36,887 nt of DNA from the IMG/VR virus record IMGVR_UViG_3300037540_000125, positions 1 to 36,887 of that record; one strand, given 5' to 3'. The DNA is from a virus. The notes under the pieces were generated by a model, which made no database searches, had not been told where the DNA came from, and saw only the letters and a program-made list of their open reading frames with translations. This document shows, in pieces, positions 23,969 through 29,436 of the stretch (positions are counted from its first letter, which is position 1; every line of letters begins with the position of its first letter). The translations under genes and the position numbers were made by a program.

Positions 23969-23999
23969 CGCCCCCCTAAAACGCGGAGACCGGGGGGCG
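23969..23999 (-). promoter_or_regulatory. Hairpin burying the RBS of the 23373-23966 gene
   Basis: On the minus strand CGCCCCCC pairs perfectly with GGGGGGCG, 15 bases apart, and the second arm is the RBS itself, 2 bases before the TTG start. The RBS would thus be blocked in the folded RNA, suggesting translational control. Read on the plus strand, TTCTT follows. Confidence 0.45.
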
Positions 24000-24047
24000 T
24001 TCTTAGCCGACTCCGCGCGACCCTGTTAGATCCTGAGCGTTTTCCTG

Positions 24048-24067
24048 CCCTCTCGTCGAGGGTTTTT
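24048..24067 (+). terminator. Rho-independent terminator, plus orientation
   Basis: CCCTC-TCGTC-GAGGG forms a 5-bp stem followed by TTTTT on the plus strand. No plus-strand gene lies upstream, so it may stop antisense transcripts entering the replication block. The gap around it (23967-24157) holds only this, the RBS hairpin and the direct repeats. Confidence 0.5.
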
Positions 24068-24084
24068 CCGCTGATCTCAAACTC

Positions 24085-24138
24085 TACCTGGGCGAGTTCG
24101 GCCTACCTGGGCGAGTTCGGCCTACCTGGGCGAGCTGG
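24085..24138. repeat. Three tandem 19-bp direct repeats
   Basis: TACCTGGGCGAGTTCGGCC occurs twice in exact tandem (24085-24103, 24104-24122) and a third time partly (24123-24138, diverging after GGCGAG). The cluster is noncoding, between the excisionase-like gene and the tail-like gene. It could be a protein-binding array, such as Xis/regulator sites or a second set of replication iterons. Confidence 0.7.
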
Positions 24139-24157
24139 CGCGCTCGAGGCGGGCGGC

Positions 24158-24478
24158 CTAGGCGTTACGTGAGAGACCGCGGAGCCCCTCGGCGACCCAG
24201 GCGGCCGGGATCCGCCAGCGGTGAACGGTCCCGCGGCCGACGTCGAAGGCCCGGAGGTGGCCGTTTTCGATCAGGCCGCGGAGCGTCTCCCGTGAGAGTT
24301 TCCAGCGCGCCGCCAGCTCGGCGACGGTGAGGACCTCCTCCCGGACGAGGGACTCGTCCTCGAGGGCGTAGCGGAGGGCGTCAATCAAGGCCGTCGGAAC
24401 GAAGGCGTCCCGGTCGAACACCTCGACGACCTTTTGGACGAGCCGCGCGAGTTCCGAGCGCTTCGCCGCCGTAATCAC
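24158..24478 (-). CDS. HTH protein, excisionase/MerR-like
   Basis: 106 aa from GTG 24476-24478, overlapping the upstream gene as GTGA. Residues about 49-100 form an excisionase-family HTH: 'VLTVAELAARWKLSRETLRGLIENGHLRAFDVGRGTVHRWRIPAAWV'. The turn plus 'wing' (GRGTVHRWRIP) is typical of such small DNA-binding proteins that bind repeated sites. The 19-bp direct repeats lie immediately downstream. It may serve as excisionase or as a regulator; no partner is proven. Confidence 0.78.
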   Translation of the reverse strand: MITAAKRSELARLVQKVVEVFDRDAFVPTALIDALRYALEDESLVREEVLTVAELAARWKLSRETLRGLIENGHLRAFDVGRGTVHRWRIPAAWVAEGLRGLSRNA

Positions 24479-25269
24479 TGAGGGATCTCGCGATAGATCG
24501 GGGAGAGTTCGACGCCGCGAGCCGCCTCGCGGCCCAGAGAGAGGAGCCGCGAGCGCGCCGTCGGATTCCGATCGCGGAGCGCCTTGAGGTGAGCCTGGAG
24601 ATCCTCGAGCGTCACCTCCGGCCCCCAGGCCTCGAGGTCGACCGGGACCTGGGCGGAGCGCGGGAGCGGCTCGAGGGCCGCGACGTGAACGACCTCGGCC
24701 TCGAGGAGATAGATCGTCACAAGGCGCGCCATGAGACCCGCCTCCGCGAGGTAGCCCTCGAGGCGCCGGCGTGAGCGGGCGACGGCGCCGCGGACGCGTT
24801 TCGGCGTCCAGCCCGTCCCGGGTGACGGAAACGCCTCCGGATCCGCGGCTCCGATCTCGCGCGCGAGGACGGCGACGTCGTCGTAGGACCGATCGCTCGC
24901 GAGATAAAGGCCGTAGACCCAGGTCTCCGACTCCGGGAGCCGTTCGATACACCTCGAGAGATCGGCGCGGATCACGGCCGACCGATCGGCCGTCGAGGCG
25001 GACGCGCGCGGGATTGTAATCGTCCCTTTCACGACGGCCTCGAGCGAAAACCGCCACGGTTCCCCGCAACGCCGGCAGCGGACGACGAACCCTCCGCGTT
25101 TCGCGCCGACCTCGTGATAGGTCTCGCCGTCGCAGCTCGCACACGACCGCGCGGGAACGCGGCCTACCATCGCGAACGGATCGAGCGCCGGGACGCTCTC
25201 GTCGCGTTGAGTGAGCCGCCACCATGCGCGGACGGCGTCGTCCGGGTGATTGTATCGGCGGACGTTCAC
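24475..25269 (-). CDS. Zinc-ribbon protein with sigma-70 region 4-like helices
   Basis: 264 aa from GTG 25267-25269 (GTGA overlap with the gene before). Two C-x-x-C knuckles, CASC (43-46) and CRRC (65-68), form a zinc ribbon. Residues about 103-178 look like sigma region 4: 'RCIERLPESETWVYGLYLASDRSYDDVAVLAREI', a loop, then 'WTPKRVRGAVARSRRRLEGYLAEAG', where the last helix would be the recognition helix. The C-terminal third is helical and unassigned. It could act as a phage transcription factor for late genes. The sigma-4 similarity is by pattern, not by strong motif. Confidence 0.65.
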   Translation of the reverse strand: MNVRRYNHPDDAVRAWWRLTQRDESVPALDPFAMVGRVPARSCASCDGETYHEVGAKRGGFVVRCRRCGEPWRFSLEAVVKGTITIPRASASTADRSAVIRADLSRCIERLPESETWVYGLYLASDRSYDDVAVLAREIGAADPEAFPSPGTGWTPKRVRGAVARSRRRLEGYLAEAGLMARLVTIYLLEAEVVHVAALEPLPRSAQVPVDLEAWGPEVTLEDLQAHLKALRDRNPTARSRLLSLGREAARGVELSPIYREIPQ

Positions 25270-25592
25270 TCCTGAGCCTTGATCAGGACGCCGAACTGTT
25301 CGCGTACCGTCGACAAGAGGACCGCGGCGAGGAGGTCGGTCGAATCGGCGAGGAGGTTCGCGGTCGACGAACCGATAGCCCCTTGCCGTTCCGCCTCGGA
25401 AAGATAATTCCGGAGGTCGATCAGCTCGACGTAGGCCTCGAGGAGGGGAGGGTGACCTTTCCACGCGTCACCGTAGCGCGAGCGCCCGTCCTCCCAGCGC
25501 GCGGCCTGAGCGTCGGGAAGCGTCATTTTCACGAACTCGAGGGCGCGCTCGAGTGTGTCCATCCGTTGCGCGCGTTTCAGATTGCGGGGCAC
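25266..25592 (-). CDS. Hypothetical helical protein, possibly MazG-like
   Basis: 108 aa, GTG start at 25590-25592 with AGGAGG seven bases ahead. The centre 'GRSRYGDAWKGHPPLLEAYVELIDLRNYLSEAERQG' recalls the 'ygd.w......e...EL.D..nYl' pattern of small all-alpha NTP pyrophosphatases (MazG/dUTPase-like helices). Metal-binding Glu and Asp would be those in 'EAYVELIDL'. It overlaps the next gene as GTGA. The assignment is tentative. Confidence 0.55.
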   Translation of the reverse strand: MPRNLKRAQRMDTLERALEFVKMTLPDAQAARWEDGRSRYGDAWKGHPPLLEAYVELIDLRNYLSEAERQGAIGSSTANLLADSTDLLAAVLLSTVREQFGVLIKAQE

Positions 25593-25613
25593 TCCTGGAC
25601 CTCCTGGGCGCGA

Positions 25614-25976
25614 TTACTCCGCGCCGTTTCTGATCGGGTGGAGCGTGCCCGGGATCTCTTCCTGGACCGGTTCCGGCTGGACCTTGAGACCGCCCTCCCG
25701 CCGGAAGGCCGACCGCATGATCGCCTTCGGCTTCGGGAGTTTCGGCCGGAGCGCGCACGCGGTGACGTGCAGCGTCCGATCCGACGGTTCATAAATCAGC
25801 TCGACCTCGAGCGGGATCGTCGCGAACACCCGTCCGGCTTTCGTAGCGAGCCGAGCGTGATCGTCGAAGGCCTTCAGGACCTCGTGGATCCGTTCTTGAA
25901 ACTGCTCCTCGAGGACGCCGTCGCACACGGAGCCGAGTGTGAGGTCCTCGAGGTTCGCGTCGATATTTCCGGTCAT
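25614..25976 (-). CDS. Hypothetical protein downstream of the O-like gene
   Basis: 120 aa from ATG 25974-25976 behind AGGGGAG; an ATG at 26126 lies inside the O-like gene. The first 50 residues are helical (LEEQFQERIHEVLKAFDDHARLATKAGR), followed by strands ('VFATIPLEVELIYEPSDRTLHVTACALRPKLP') and a Pro-rich end. In lambda the helicase loader P follows O, but I see no P, DnaC or helicase motif here. Function unknown. Confidence 0.6.
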   Translation of the reverse strand: MTGNIDANLEDLTLGSVCDGVLEEQFQERIHEVLKAFDDHARLATKAGRVFATIPLEVELIYEPSDRTLHVTACALRPKLPKPKAIMRSAFRREGGLKVQPEPVQEEIPGTLHPIRNGAE

Positions 25977-25995
25977 TAGGTGATCTCCCCTTTCG

Positions 25996-27045
25996 TTAAT
26001 CAGCGACCGCCGTCTGACCGTCGCCGTAAAACTCGACCTCGAGGCCCTTCGCACGGAGCGCGGCGCGATAGTCGTCCTCGCCCGGGAACCGCCTCGCGTA
26101 ACGTCTCTGAAAATCCTTGCGAACACTCCGAACGACGCTCAACGCCTCGAGCGTCCGCTCGCTCGGAGGAGGCGGCGGCGGTTCGCGGGCGACCTCGAGG
26201 ACCGGGAGCGGGGCTCTCACGCCGGCGACGAACGGCGGACGGCGACCGGACGCGATCGCCGCGTCGAACGCGTCCAGGTAGTCGTCCCGGGACGCGCCGC
26301 AAATTGTCGGGAGCGTGAGCCTCCGCACGGGATCAAATCCCTTCCCGTGCTTCTCGTGGCGCACCATAAAACCGTGAACGAGGAGCGCGCCGAGGATCTC
26401 CGGGCGGCGTTCCGGATAGACCTGGGCGACCTCGAGGAGGAGCCCGGACCGGCGCGCGGTGAGACGCGCGGGAACCTGGGCGCCGTAGGCCGCGAACGCC
26501 GCCCGGGTCCGCGTCCAGCCCTCTTCGATTTTCCGGACGACGAAGTCGACCTGAGCCCGCGGCCTTTCTTTCTCTTCTTCTTCTTTCTTTCCTCCTAGTA
26601 TGGAACCCCGGGCGTAGACGCCCTGGGTTTTTCCCCCCGATCGGACGTAGACGCCCGGGGTTATAGAACCCCGGGCGTAGACGCCCTGGGTTTTTCCCCT
26701 CGTCCGGGCGAGCTGGCGGGCGTTGCTCGTGTCGCCGACCTCCCAGGCCTCGAAATCCTTCGCGATCGAGATTCGGGCACTCCGGCCGACGCTATCTCCG
26801 CGGCGGACGACCCCCCAGGCCGTGAGGTCAGCGAGCGCGCGGCGGACGGTGCGCTCCTCGAGCCCGGTATCGCTCACAAGGTCCGCGATCGAGATCAGCG
26901 CGGAGGAACGCCGCCAGCCGAACGTCCGGCGGACGACGGCGAGGACGACGGCGACGTGAGCCCCTGGGAGTCGCGCGGCGGTCAAGGCCTCGAGGAGCGA
27001 GTTCGCTAGTCGCGTAAACCCCTGTTCGAGTTGCACGTCCGCCAC
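25996..27045 (-). CDS. Replication initiator, phage O-like, containing the putative origin
   Basis: 349 aa from GTG 27043-27045 with AAGGGGGG upstream; an earlier ATG at 27222 lies inside the Cro-like gene. Residues about 5-95 form the O-type winged helix: 'LEQGFTRLANSLLEALTAARLPGAHVAVVLAVVRRTFGWRR', 'ISIADLVSDTGLEERTVRRALADLTAWGVVRR', characteristic of phage O/DnaD-like initiators. Residues 116-150 are a repeat linker (GKTQGVYARGS twice, GVYVRSG between) followed by KKEEEEKE. The C-terminal half is helical and charged, as for an O domain that recruits a helicase. The repeat linker DNA resembles lambda ori. Confidence 0.82.
   Translation of the reverse strand: MADVQLEQGFTRLANSLLEALTAARLPGAHVAVVLAVVRRTFGWRRSSALISIADLVSDTGLEERTVRRALADLTAWGVVRRGDSVGRSARISIAKDFEAWEVGDTSNARQLARTRGKTQGVYARGSITPGVYVRSGGKTQGVYARGSILGGKKEEEEKERPRAQVDFVVRKIEEGWTRTRAAFAAYGAQVPARLTARRSGLLLEVAQVYPERRPEILGALLVHGFMVRHEKHGKGFDPVRRLTLPTICGASRDDYLDAFDAAIASGRRPPFVAGVRAPLPVLEVAREPPPPPPSERTLEALSVVRSVRKDFQRRYARRFPGEDDYRAALRAKGLEVEFYGDGQTAVAD
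26563..26699 (-). other. Putative replication origin (iterons plus purine tract) inside the O-like gene
   Basis: Three copies of CGTAGACGCCC (26613-26623, 26646-26656, 26676-26686) lie 30-33 bases apart. The outer two sit in a dyad GGGCGT-AG-ACGCCC and in identical 34-bp blocks (26603-26636 and 26666-26699); the middle one is imperfect. Next to them is a 34-base pure pyrimidine run on the plus strand (26563-26596), purine on the coding strand. This order, iterons then an A-rich purine tract within the initiator gene, is that of lambda ori. Confidence 0.7.
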
Positions 27046-27069
27046 GGTCCCCCCCTTCGTCCGTGGACG

Positions 27070-27099
27070 GCCGGCGCGTGGGTTCAACCCGCGAGCCGG
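27070..27099 (-). terminator. Hairpin at the 3' end of the Cro-like gene
   Basis: GCCGGC arms enclose a second stem CGCG(T)GGGTT/AACCCGCG around a single C, overlapping the Cro-like stop codon. It lies between the regulator and the O-like gene, a position like lambda tR1. There is no U-run, so attenuation rather than full termination is the more likely role. Confidence 0.45.
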
Positions 27100-27365
27100 C
27101 GCGGTCCTTTCCGTCGGCGTTGCCGGCGCGTGAAGAACTGGCGGAGAAACCGCAACGTCGCGGCGTCCTCTGGGCTCGTCGGAAACTGTTCGGGCTGGAG
27201 GGCGCCCTCGGCCGCACGGCATAGGCGCGCGACGCTCGAGAGCGAGATCGAGCGCCCGCGGCGGGCTTTGTTGACGACCGGCTGAGAAACGCCCGCGGCG
27301 GCCGCGATTTCGGTCTCCGGCTTGCCGGTCGATCGCGTCCAGTCGTCGAAGGCCTTCCCGGTCAC
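27084..27365 (-). CDS. Cro/XRE-type HTH regulator, possibly leaderless
   Basis: 93 aa from GTG 27363-27365. Residues about 14-50 form an XRE HTH: 'GKPETEIAAAAGVSQPVVNKARRGRSISLSSVARLCRAAEG'. A short helical tail follows. No RBS precedes the GTG, but a perfect TATAAT ends seven bases before it, so transcription should start at the first base of the codon, giving a leaderless mRNA as for lambda cI from PRM. It heads the replication block and is followed by O, so by position it is the Cro/CII counterpart. A palindrome GGTGATCACC overlaps its promoter. Confidence 0.83.
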   Translation of the reverse strand: MTGKAFDDWTRSTGKPETEIAAAAGVSQPVVNKARRGRSISLSSVARLCRAAEGALQPEQFPTSPEDAATLRFLRQFFTRRQRRRKGPRRLAG

Positions 27366-27400
27366 GCCGGCATTATAACGGCGGTGATCACCTCCGCCAG
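27366..27400 (-). promoter_or_regulatory. Leftward promoter with operator palindrome
   Basis: On the minus strand: -35 candidate CTGGCG (27400-27395), 17-base spacer and -10 TATAAT (27377-27372), a perfect match to consensus. The palindrome GGTGATCACC (27383-27392) sits in the spacer. Elements CTGGCGGAGGTG and GCCGTTATAA of this promoter recur, inverted, at the rightward promoter. Confidence 0.72.
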
Positions 27401-27431
27401 GGTTCCGCCTCCAGGCGCTCGAGGTCGGCCT
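27400..27431. repeat. 32-bp direct repeat, copy 1
   Basis: An exact 32-bp copy of 27492-27523, 92 bases apart, within the noncoding control region. The unit begins GGGTTCCGCCTCCAGG and ends GAGGTCGGCCT. The two copies flank the TTACAC-TAG-GTGTAA operator and a GCGC-rich stretch. Confidence 0.85.
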
Positions 27432-27472
27432 CCCCCTCCCGCCTGCGCGCGCGCGATTCGCGAACGCGATCT

Positions 27473-27487
27473 TTACACTAGGTGTAA
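27473..27487. promoter_or_regulatory. Operator-like dyad TTACAC-TAG-GTGTAA
   Basis: A perfect 6+6 dyad around TAG, in the centre between the divergent promoters and between the two 32-bp repeats. Length and spacing fit an HTH dimer site. The probable binder is the Cro-like protein or the rightward winged-helix protein. Confidence 0.6.
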
Positions 27488-27491
27488 TGAT

Positions 27492-27523
27492 GGGTTCCGC
27501 CTCCAGGCGCTCGAGGTCGGCCT
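27492..27523. repeat. 32-bp direct repeat, copy 2
   Basis: Identical to 27400-27431 over 32 bases; the copies diverge immediately after (CCCC versus GGGG). Together with copy 1 it frames the operator region. Confidence 0.85.
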
Positions 27524-27545
27524 GGGGGGCGAGATCGGCGGGCCC

Positions 27546-27588
27546 TTGCGGCCCTCTATCACGGCCGTTATAAACACTGGCGGAGGTG
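27546..27588 (+). promoter_or_regulatory. Rightward early promoter
   Basis: TTGCGG (27546-27551), 17-base spacer, TATAAA (27569-27574). Start of transcription would be near 27581. The shared element CTGGCGGAGGTG (27577-27588) follows and contains the GGAGG RBS of the first gene, so a protein bound here would block both promoter and ribosome. Confidence 0.65.
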
Positions 27589-27593
27589 GATTC

Positions 27594-28085
27594 GTGGGAG
27601 CAATGAGAGCGAGGGCGGGAGCCCGCACTACAGATCGAGACTCGAGCCACATCGCGGCCGATCGCGCGGAGGCGTCCGGAGTCGTCGCAAAGGACGCGCG
27701 CGCGACCCTCAAGGCCGTTTCCCTCTTCCCTGGGTGCACGACCCGGGAACTCTCCGCTCACACCGGCCTCGCGGTCCACATGCTCGGACGGCGTCTCGCC
27801 GACCTCCAGGGCGAGGGCTGGATTCGGCCGCGGATCGAATCGGCCGGTCACGGCCGCGCGCTGCGATCCTGGACGACCACCAGAGGGGAGAGCCTCGCCG
27901 CCGAGATCCCGCTCGAGGAACTCGAGAATCGACGCCAGAGGACGCCGCGGGAGGAGCGCCTTTTCGGATATCTCCAGGCCGCCCACGCGCAGCTCGACGA
28001 CCTCAAGGTCCCGCGAACGGACGGGATAAAGCCGCTCGGCCTCCGGCGGCGGATCTTGCTTCTTGCGAAGAGATCGCAGCGATGA
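27594..28085 (+). CDS. Winged-helix early regulator
   Basis: 163 aa from GTG 27594, seven bases after GGAGG; the ATG at 27603 lies too far from it and an ATG at 27384 would cross the promoter region. Residues about 35-100 look MarR-like: 'ARATLKAVSLFPGCTTRELSAHTGLAVHMLGRRLADLQGEGWIRPRIESAGHGRALRSWTTT', with helix-turn-helix and wing. The rest is helical and basic. It is the first gene of the rightward operon and lies opposite the Cro-like gene, so it may be the second partner of a switch. Confidence 0.75.
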   Translation: MGAMRARAGARTTDRDSSHIAADRAEASGVVAKDARATLKAVSLFPGCTTRELSAHTGLAVHMLGRRLADLQGEGWIRPRIESAGHGRALRSWTTTRGESLAAEIPLEELENRRQRTPREERLFGYLQAAHAQLDDLKVPRTDGIKPLGLRRRILLLAKRSQR

Positions 28086-28417
28086 GAATCGGCGATCCCG
28101 TGACCCGATTCGACGACGCCCTCCTCCGTCGGCGACGCCTCGAGGCGACGAGAGGGATCGGCCTGGGTTTCCTCCTGGGCGCGCTCGCCTGGGGGCTCGC
28201 CGCCGCGCTCGTCGGCGTCCTATTCGCCCGCGCTTTTGAACTCGAGCCGCGCCCAGAGCCGGCCGCACTCGAGCAACCCTGGACCCGTGCGACCGCTCCA
28301 GACGGGACACGTCACGCCGCGCCGGCCGACCGCGCGCCGGCGCGCGGAGACGCGGAGAATCGGGAGGGCGACGTCCGTCCTCCGCCGGTCGCACGGCCTT
28401 TCACTTCGAGGAGATAA
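28082..28417 (+). CDS. Small membrane protein in the early operon
   Basis: 111 aa, ATG overlapping the stop of the regulator gene as ATGA. One strong membrane segment (about 25-48, IGLGFLLGALAWGLAAALVGVLFA) follows a basic N-terminus; the C-terminal half is disordered and Pro/Arg-rich. Small membrane proteins of early operons can block superinfection or affect the host membrane. No family recognised. Confidence 0.68.
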   Translation: MRIGDPVTRFDDALLRRRRLEATRGIGLGFLLGALAWGLAAALVGVLFARAFELEPRPEPAALEQPWTRATAPDGTRHAAPADRAPARGDAENREGDVRPPPVARPFTSRR

Positions 28418-28421
28418 TCCT

Positions 28422-28637
28422 TTGTGCCAGAAAAACAATCGGGCGACGGCCGCCGCGCTCGTGCTTTACGATCTCGCCGAGGAGCGCGAGGCCGTCGCGA
28501 ACGCGCGAGGCGAGGAGGTCGTCGATCGGATGGGTCACTTAGTGTTTACCCTGATCGACGAGGTCGCGAAACTCCAGGTCGAGGTCGAGGATCTCAAGGC
28601 CCGCGGCGCCCTCGTAGAGATCGCCAGGCCTTTCTAG
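28422..28637 (+). CDS. Small coiled-coil protein
   Basis: 71 aa from TTG 28422, eight bases after GAGGAG. A helical, acidic sequence (LYDLAEEREAVANARGEEVVDRMGHLVFTLIDEVAKLQVEVEDLKARG) suggests a coiled coil and oligomer formation. The third codon positions are mostly G/C as in neighbouring genes, supporting this frame over the overlapping GTG 28424 frame. Function unknown. Confidence 0.65.
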   Translation: MCQKNNRATAAALVLYDLAEEREAVANARGEEVVDRMGHLVFTLIDEVAKLQVEVEDLKARGALVEIARPF

Positions 28638-28640
28638 TGC

Positions 28641-28757
28641 GAGAGCGAGGACGACGCGACGGCGGAGAGTCCGCCTGGACGCTCGAGAACACTCTGGAAG
28701 AGAACGGACGTCATTCGAATCGGGGTGTAGTGTTCTCGGGTAGTCGTCCTCGCTCTC
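28641..28757. ncRNA. Candidate structured noncoding RNA with three perfect stems
   Basis: An outer 15-bp perfect stem (28641-28655 with 28743-28757) encloses a 6-bp hairpin GGCGGA-GAG-TCCGCC (28661-28675) and a 10-bp stem CGAGAACACT/AGTGTTCTCG (28684-28693 with 28729-28738). The result is a three-way-junction-like fold of 117 bases. It lies in the noncoding gap between two early genes, in the direction of the early operon. A transposon-like element with 15-bp ends is an alternative. Confidence 0.55.
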
Positions 28758-28776
28758 CTACTCCCGCCGGTGACGC

Positions 28777-28965
28777 GTGAACTCGGCGACGCTCGCCCAG
28801 GTTAAAGGACGCCTCCGCCGCCTCGAGGCGCGCCGGCGTCGCCTCGAGATCCAGAACCCGAACGGATTCTCTCCTGATCTCGAGCGCCGCGTCGCGAAAA
28901 TCGACCGCGAGCTAGTGAGCCTCCGCGCCCGCCTCGAGGCCCACGCGCGCGAGGCCTGGACGTGA
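28777..28965 (+). CDS. Small basic coiled-coil protein
   Basis: 62 aa from GTG 28777. Very rich in Arg and Leu with heptad-like spacing: 'AQVKGRLRRLEARRRRLEIQNP', 'LERRVAKIDRELVSLRARLEAHARE', so a basic coiled coil is likely. No clear RBS is present; translation may depend on the upstream structure. The stop overlaps the next start as GTGA. Function unknown; the highly basic helix could bind RNA or DNA. Confidence 0.6.
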   Translation: MNSATLAQVKGRLRRLEARRRRLEIQNPNGFSPDLERRVAKIDRELVSLRARLEAHAREAWT

Positions 28966-29285
28966 GCGGCGACGAACCCCAGCTCCCGCTATTCGTTCCG
29001 GGTTTTTTCAATACAACCGGCGAGCGCGGCGAAACCCTCAAGCGTTACCGTCGCAAGGCGAGACGCCAAGAGGTGAAGGTCCTCAGTTTTTTTGAGAGGG
29101 AACCCGGAGGGCACACTCCGAGCGAGGTTCACCCTCTCACGCTACCGGAGGCGCCGCTGACGTCGGTCCGACGAGCGATCACGGTCCTAACGAAAAAACG
29201 CCAGCTCGAGAAAACCGGCGAGAAACGTCGCGGTCCGTGCGGTCGACCGGAGCTAGTTTGGCGTCTGAGGGAGGCGGGAGAGTGA
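28962..29285 (+). CDS. Winged-helix early protein
   Basis: 107 aa, GTG start coupled to the previous gene as GTGA. The C-terminal half is a likely winged helix: 'EVHPLTLPEAPLTSVRRAITVLTKKRQLEKTGEKRRGPCGRPELVWRLRE', where the wing loop is GEKRRGPCGRPE. The N-terminus has an acidic/hydrophobic PQLPLFVPG segment. It is probably a DNA-binding regulator of the early block, the second of three winged-helix proteins here. Confidence 0.72.
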   Translation: MSGDEPQLPLFVPGFFNTTGERGETLKRYRRKARRQEVKVLSFFEREPGGHTPSEVHPLTLPEAPLTSVRRAITVLTKKRQLEKTGEKRRGPCGRPELVWRLREAGE

Positions 29286-29302
29286 TCGGGCGGGAGGACG
29301 CC

Positions 29303-29330
29303 GGCCTCGAGACCTCGAGGCCTCGAGGCC
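29303..29330. terminator. Palindromic hairpin between convergent genes
   Basis: GGCCTCGA-GACC-TCGAGGCC (29303-29322) and the 16-bp palindrome CCTCGAGGCCTCGAGG (29313-29328) overlap between the plus gene ending at 29285 and the minus gene ending at 29338. Both ends could be served by this element as a bidirectional terminator. No T-run. Confidence 0.5.
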
Positions 29331-29337
29331 AGCGCGG

Positions 29338-29436
29338 TTACAGAAGGCCTACGCTATACGCCGCGGCGAGGAGAATAATCGCGATCGCGACGATTCCGAC
29401 TCCGCGCTCGGTTACGCTCAGTTCAAGCCACTTCAC
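29338..29436 (-). CDS. 32-aa membrane peptide
   Basis: Too short for usual gene finders: from GTG 29434-29436 to TAA 29338-29340. The sequence has a short start KWLELSVTERGVG, then one membrane segment (IVAIAIILLAAAYSVGLL). Its GTG overlaps the upstream stop as GTGA, with GGAGGT ahead, so it is coupled to the 113-aa gene. With that gene it forms a minus-strand pair inside the plus-strand early operon. A small membrane toxin or a membrane partner of the upstream protein are possible. Confidence 0.62.
   Translation of the reverse strand: MKWLELSVTERGVGIVAIAIILLAAAYSVGLL

Noticed and set aside
20451-24157. attP site
   Set aside because: Gaps near the integrase were read for paired core/arm sites; nothing convincing without host junction sequence.
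24158-25225. 355-aa minus-strand frame
   Set aside because: Only the C-terminal 106 residues form a sensible HTH protein; the rest is a shadow of the zinc-ribbon gene.
26603-26699. CRISPR-like array
   Set aside because: The repeats are few, close together, in frame within a coding region and fit origin iterons; no cas genes.
27384-28085. 233-aa version of the rightward regulator starting at 27384
   Set aside because: It would cross the repeats, operator and promoter; GTG 27594 has the RBS.
27084-28394. 436-aa minus-strand frame
   Set aside because: Only its last 93 codons (the HTH protein) look like protein; the rest is antisense to the rightward genes.
28424-28780. 118-aa frame starting at GTG 28424
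   Set aside because: It overlaps a better frame (28422-28637) with a good RBS, is arginine-rich like a shadow frame and reads through the structured RNA; its GTGA contact with the next gene may be chance.
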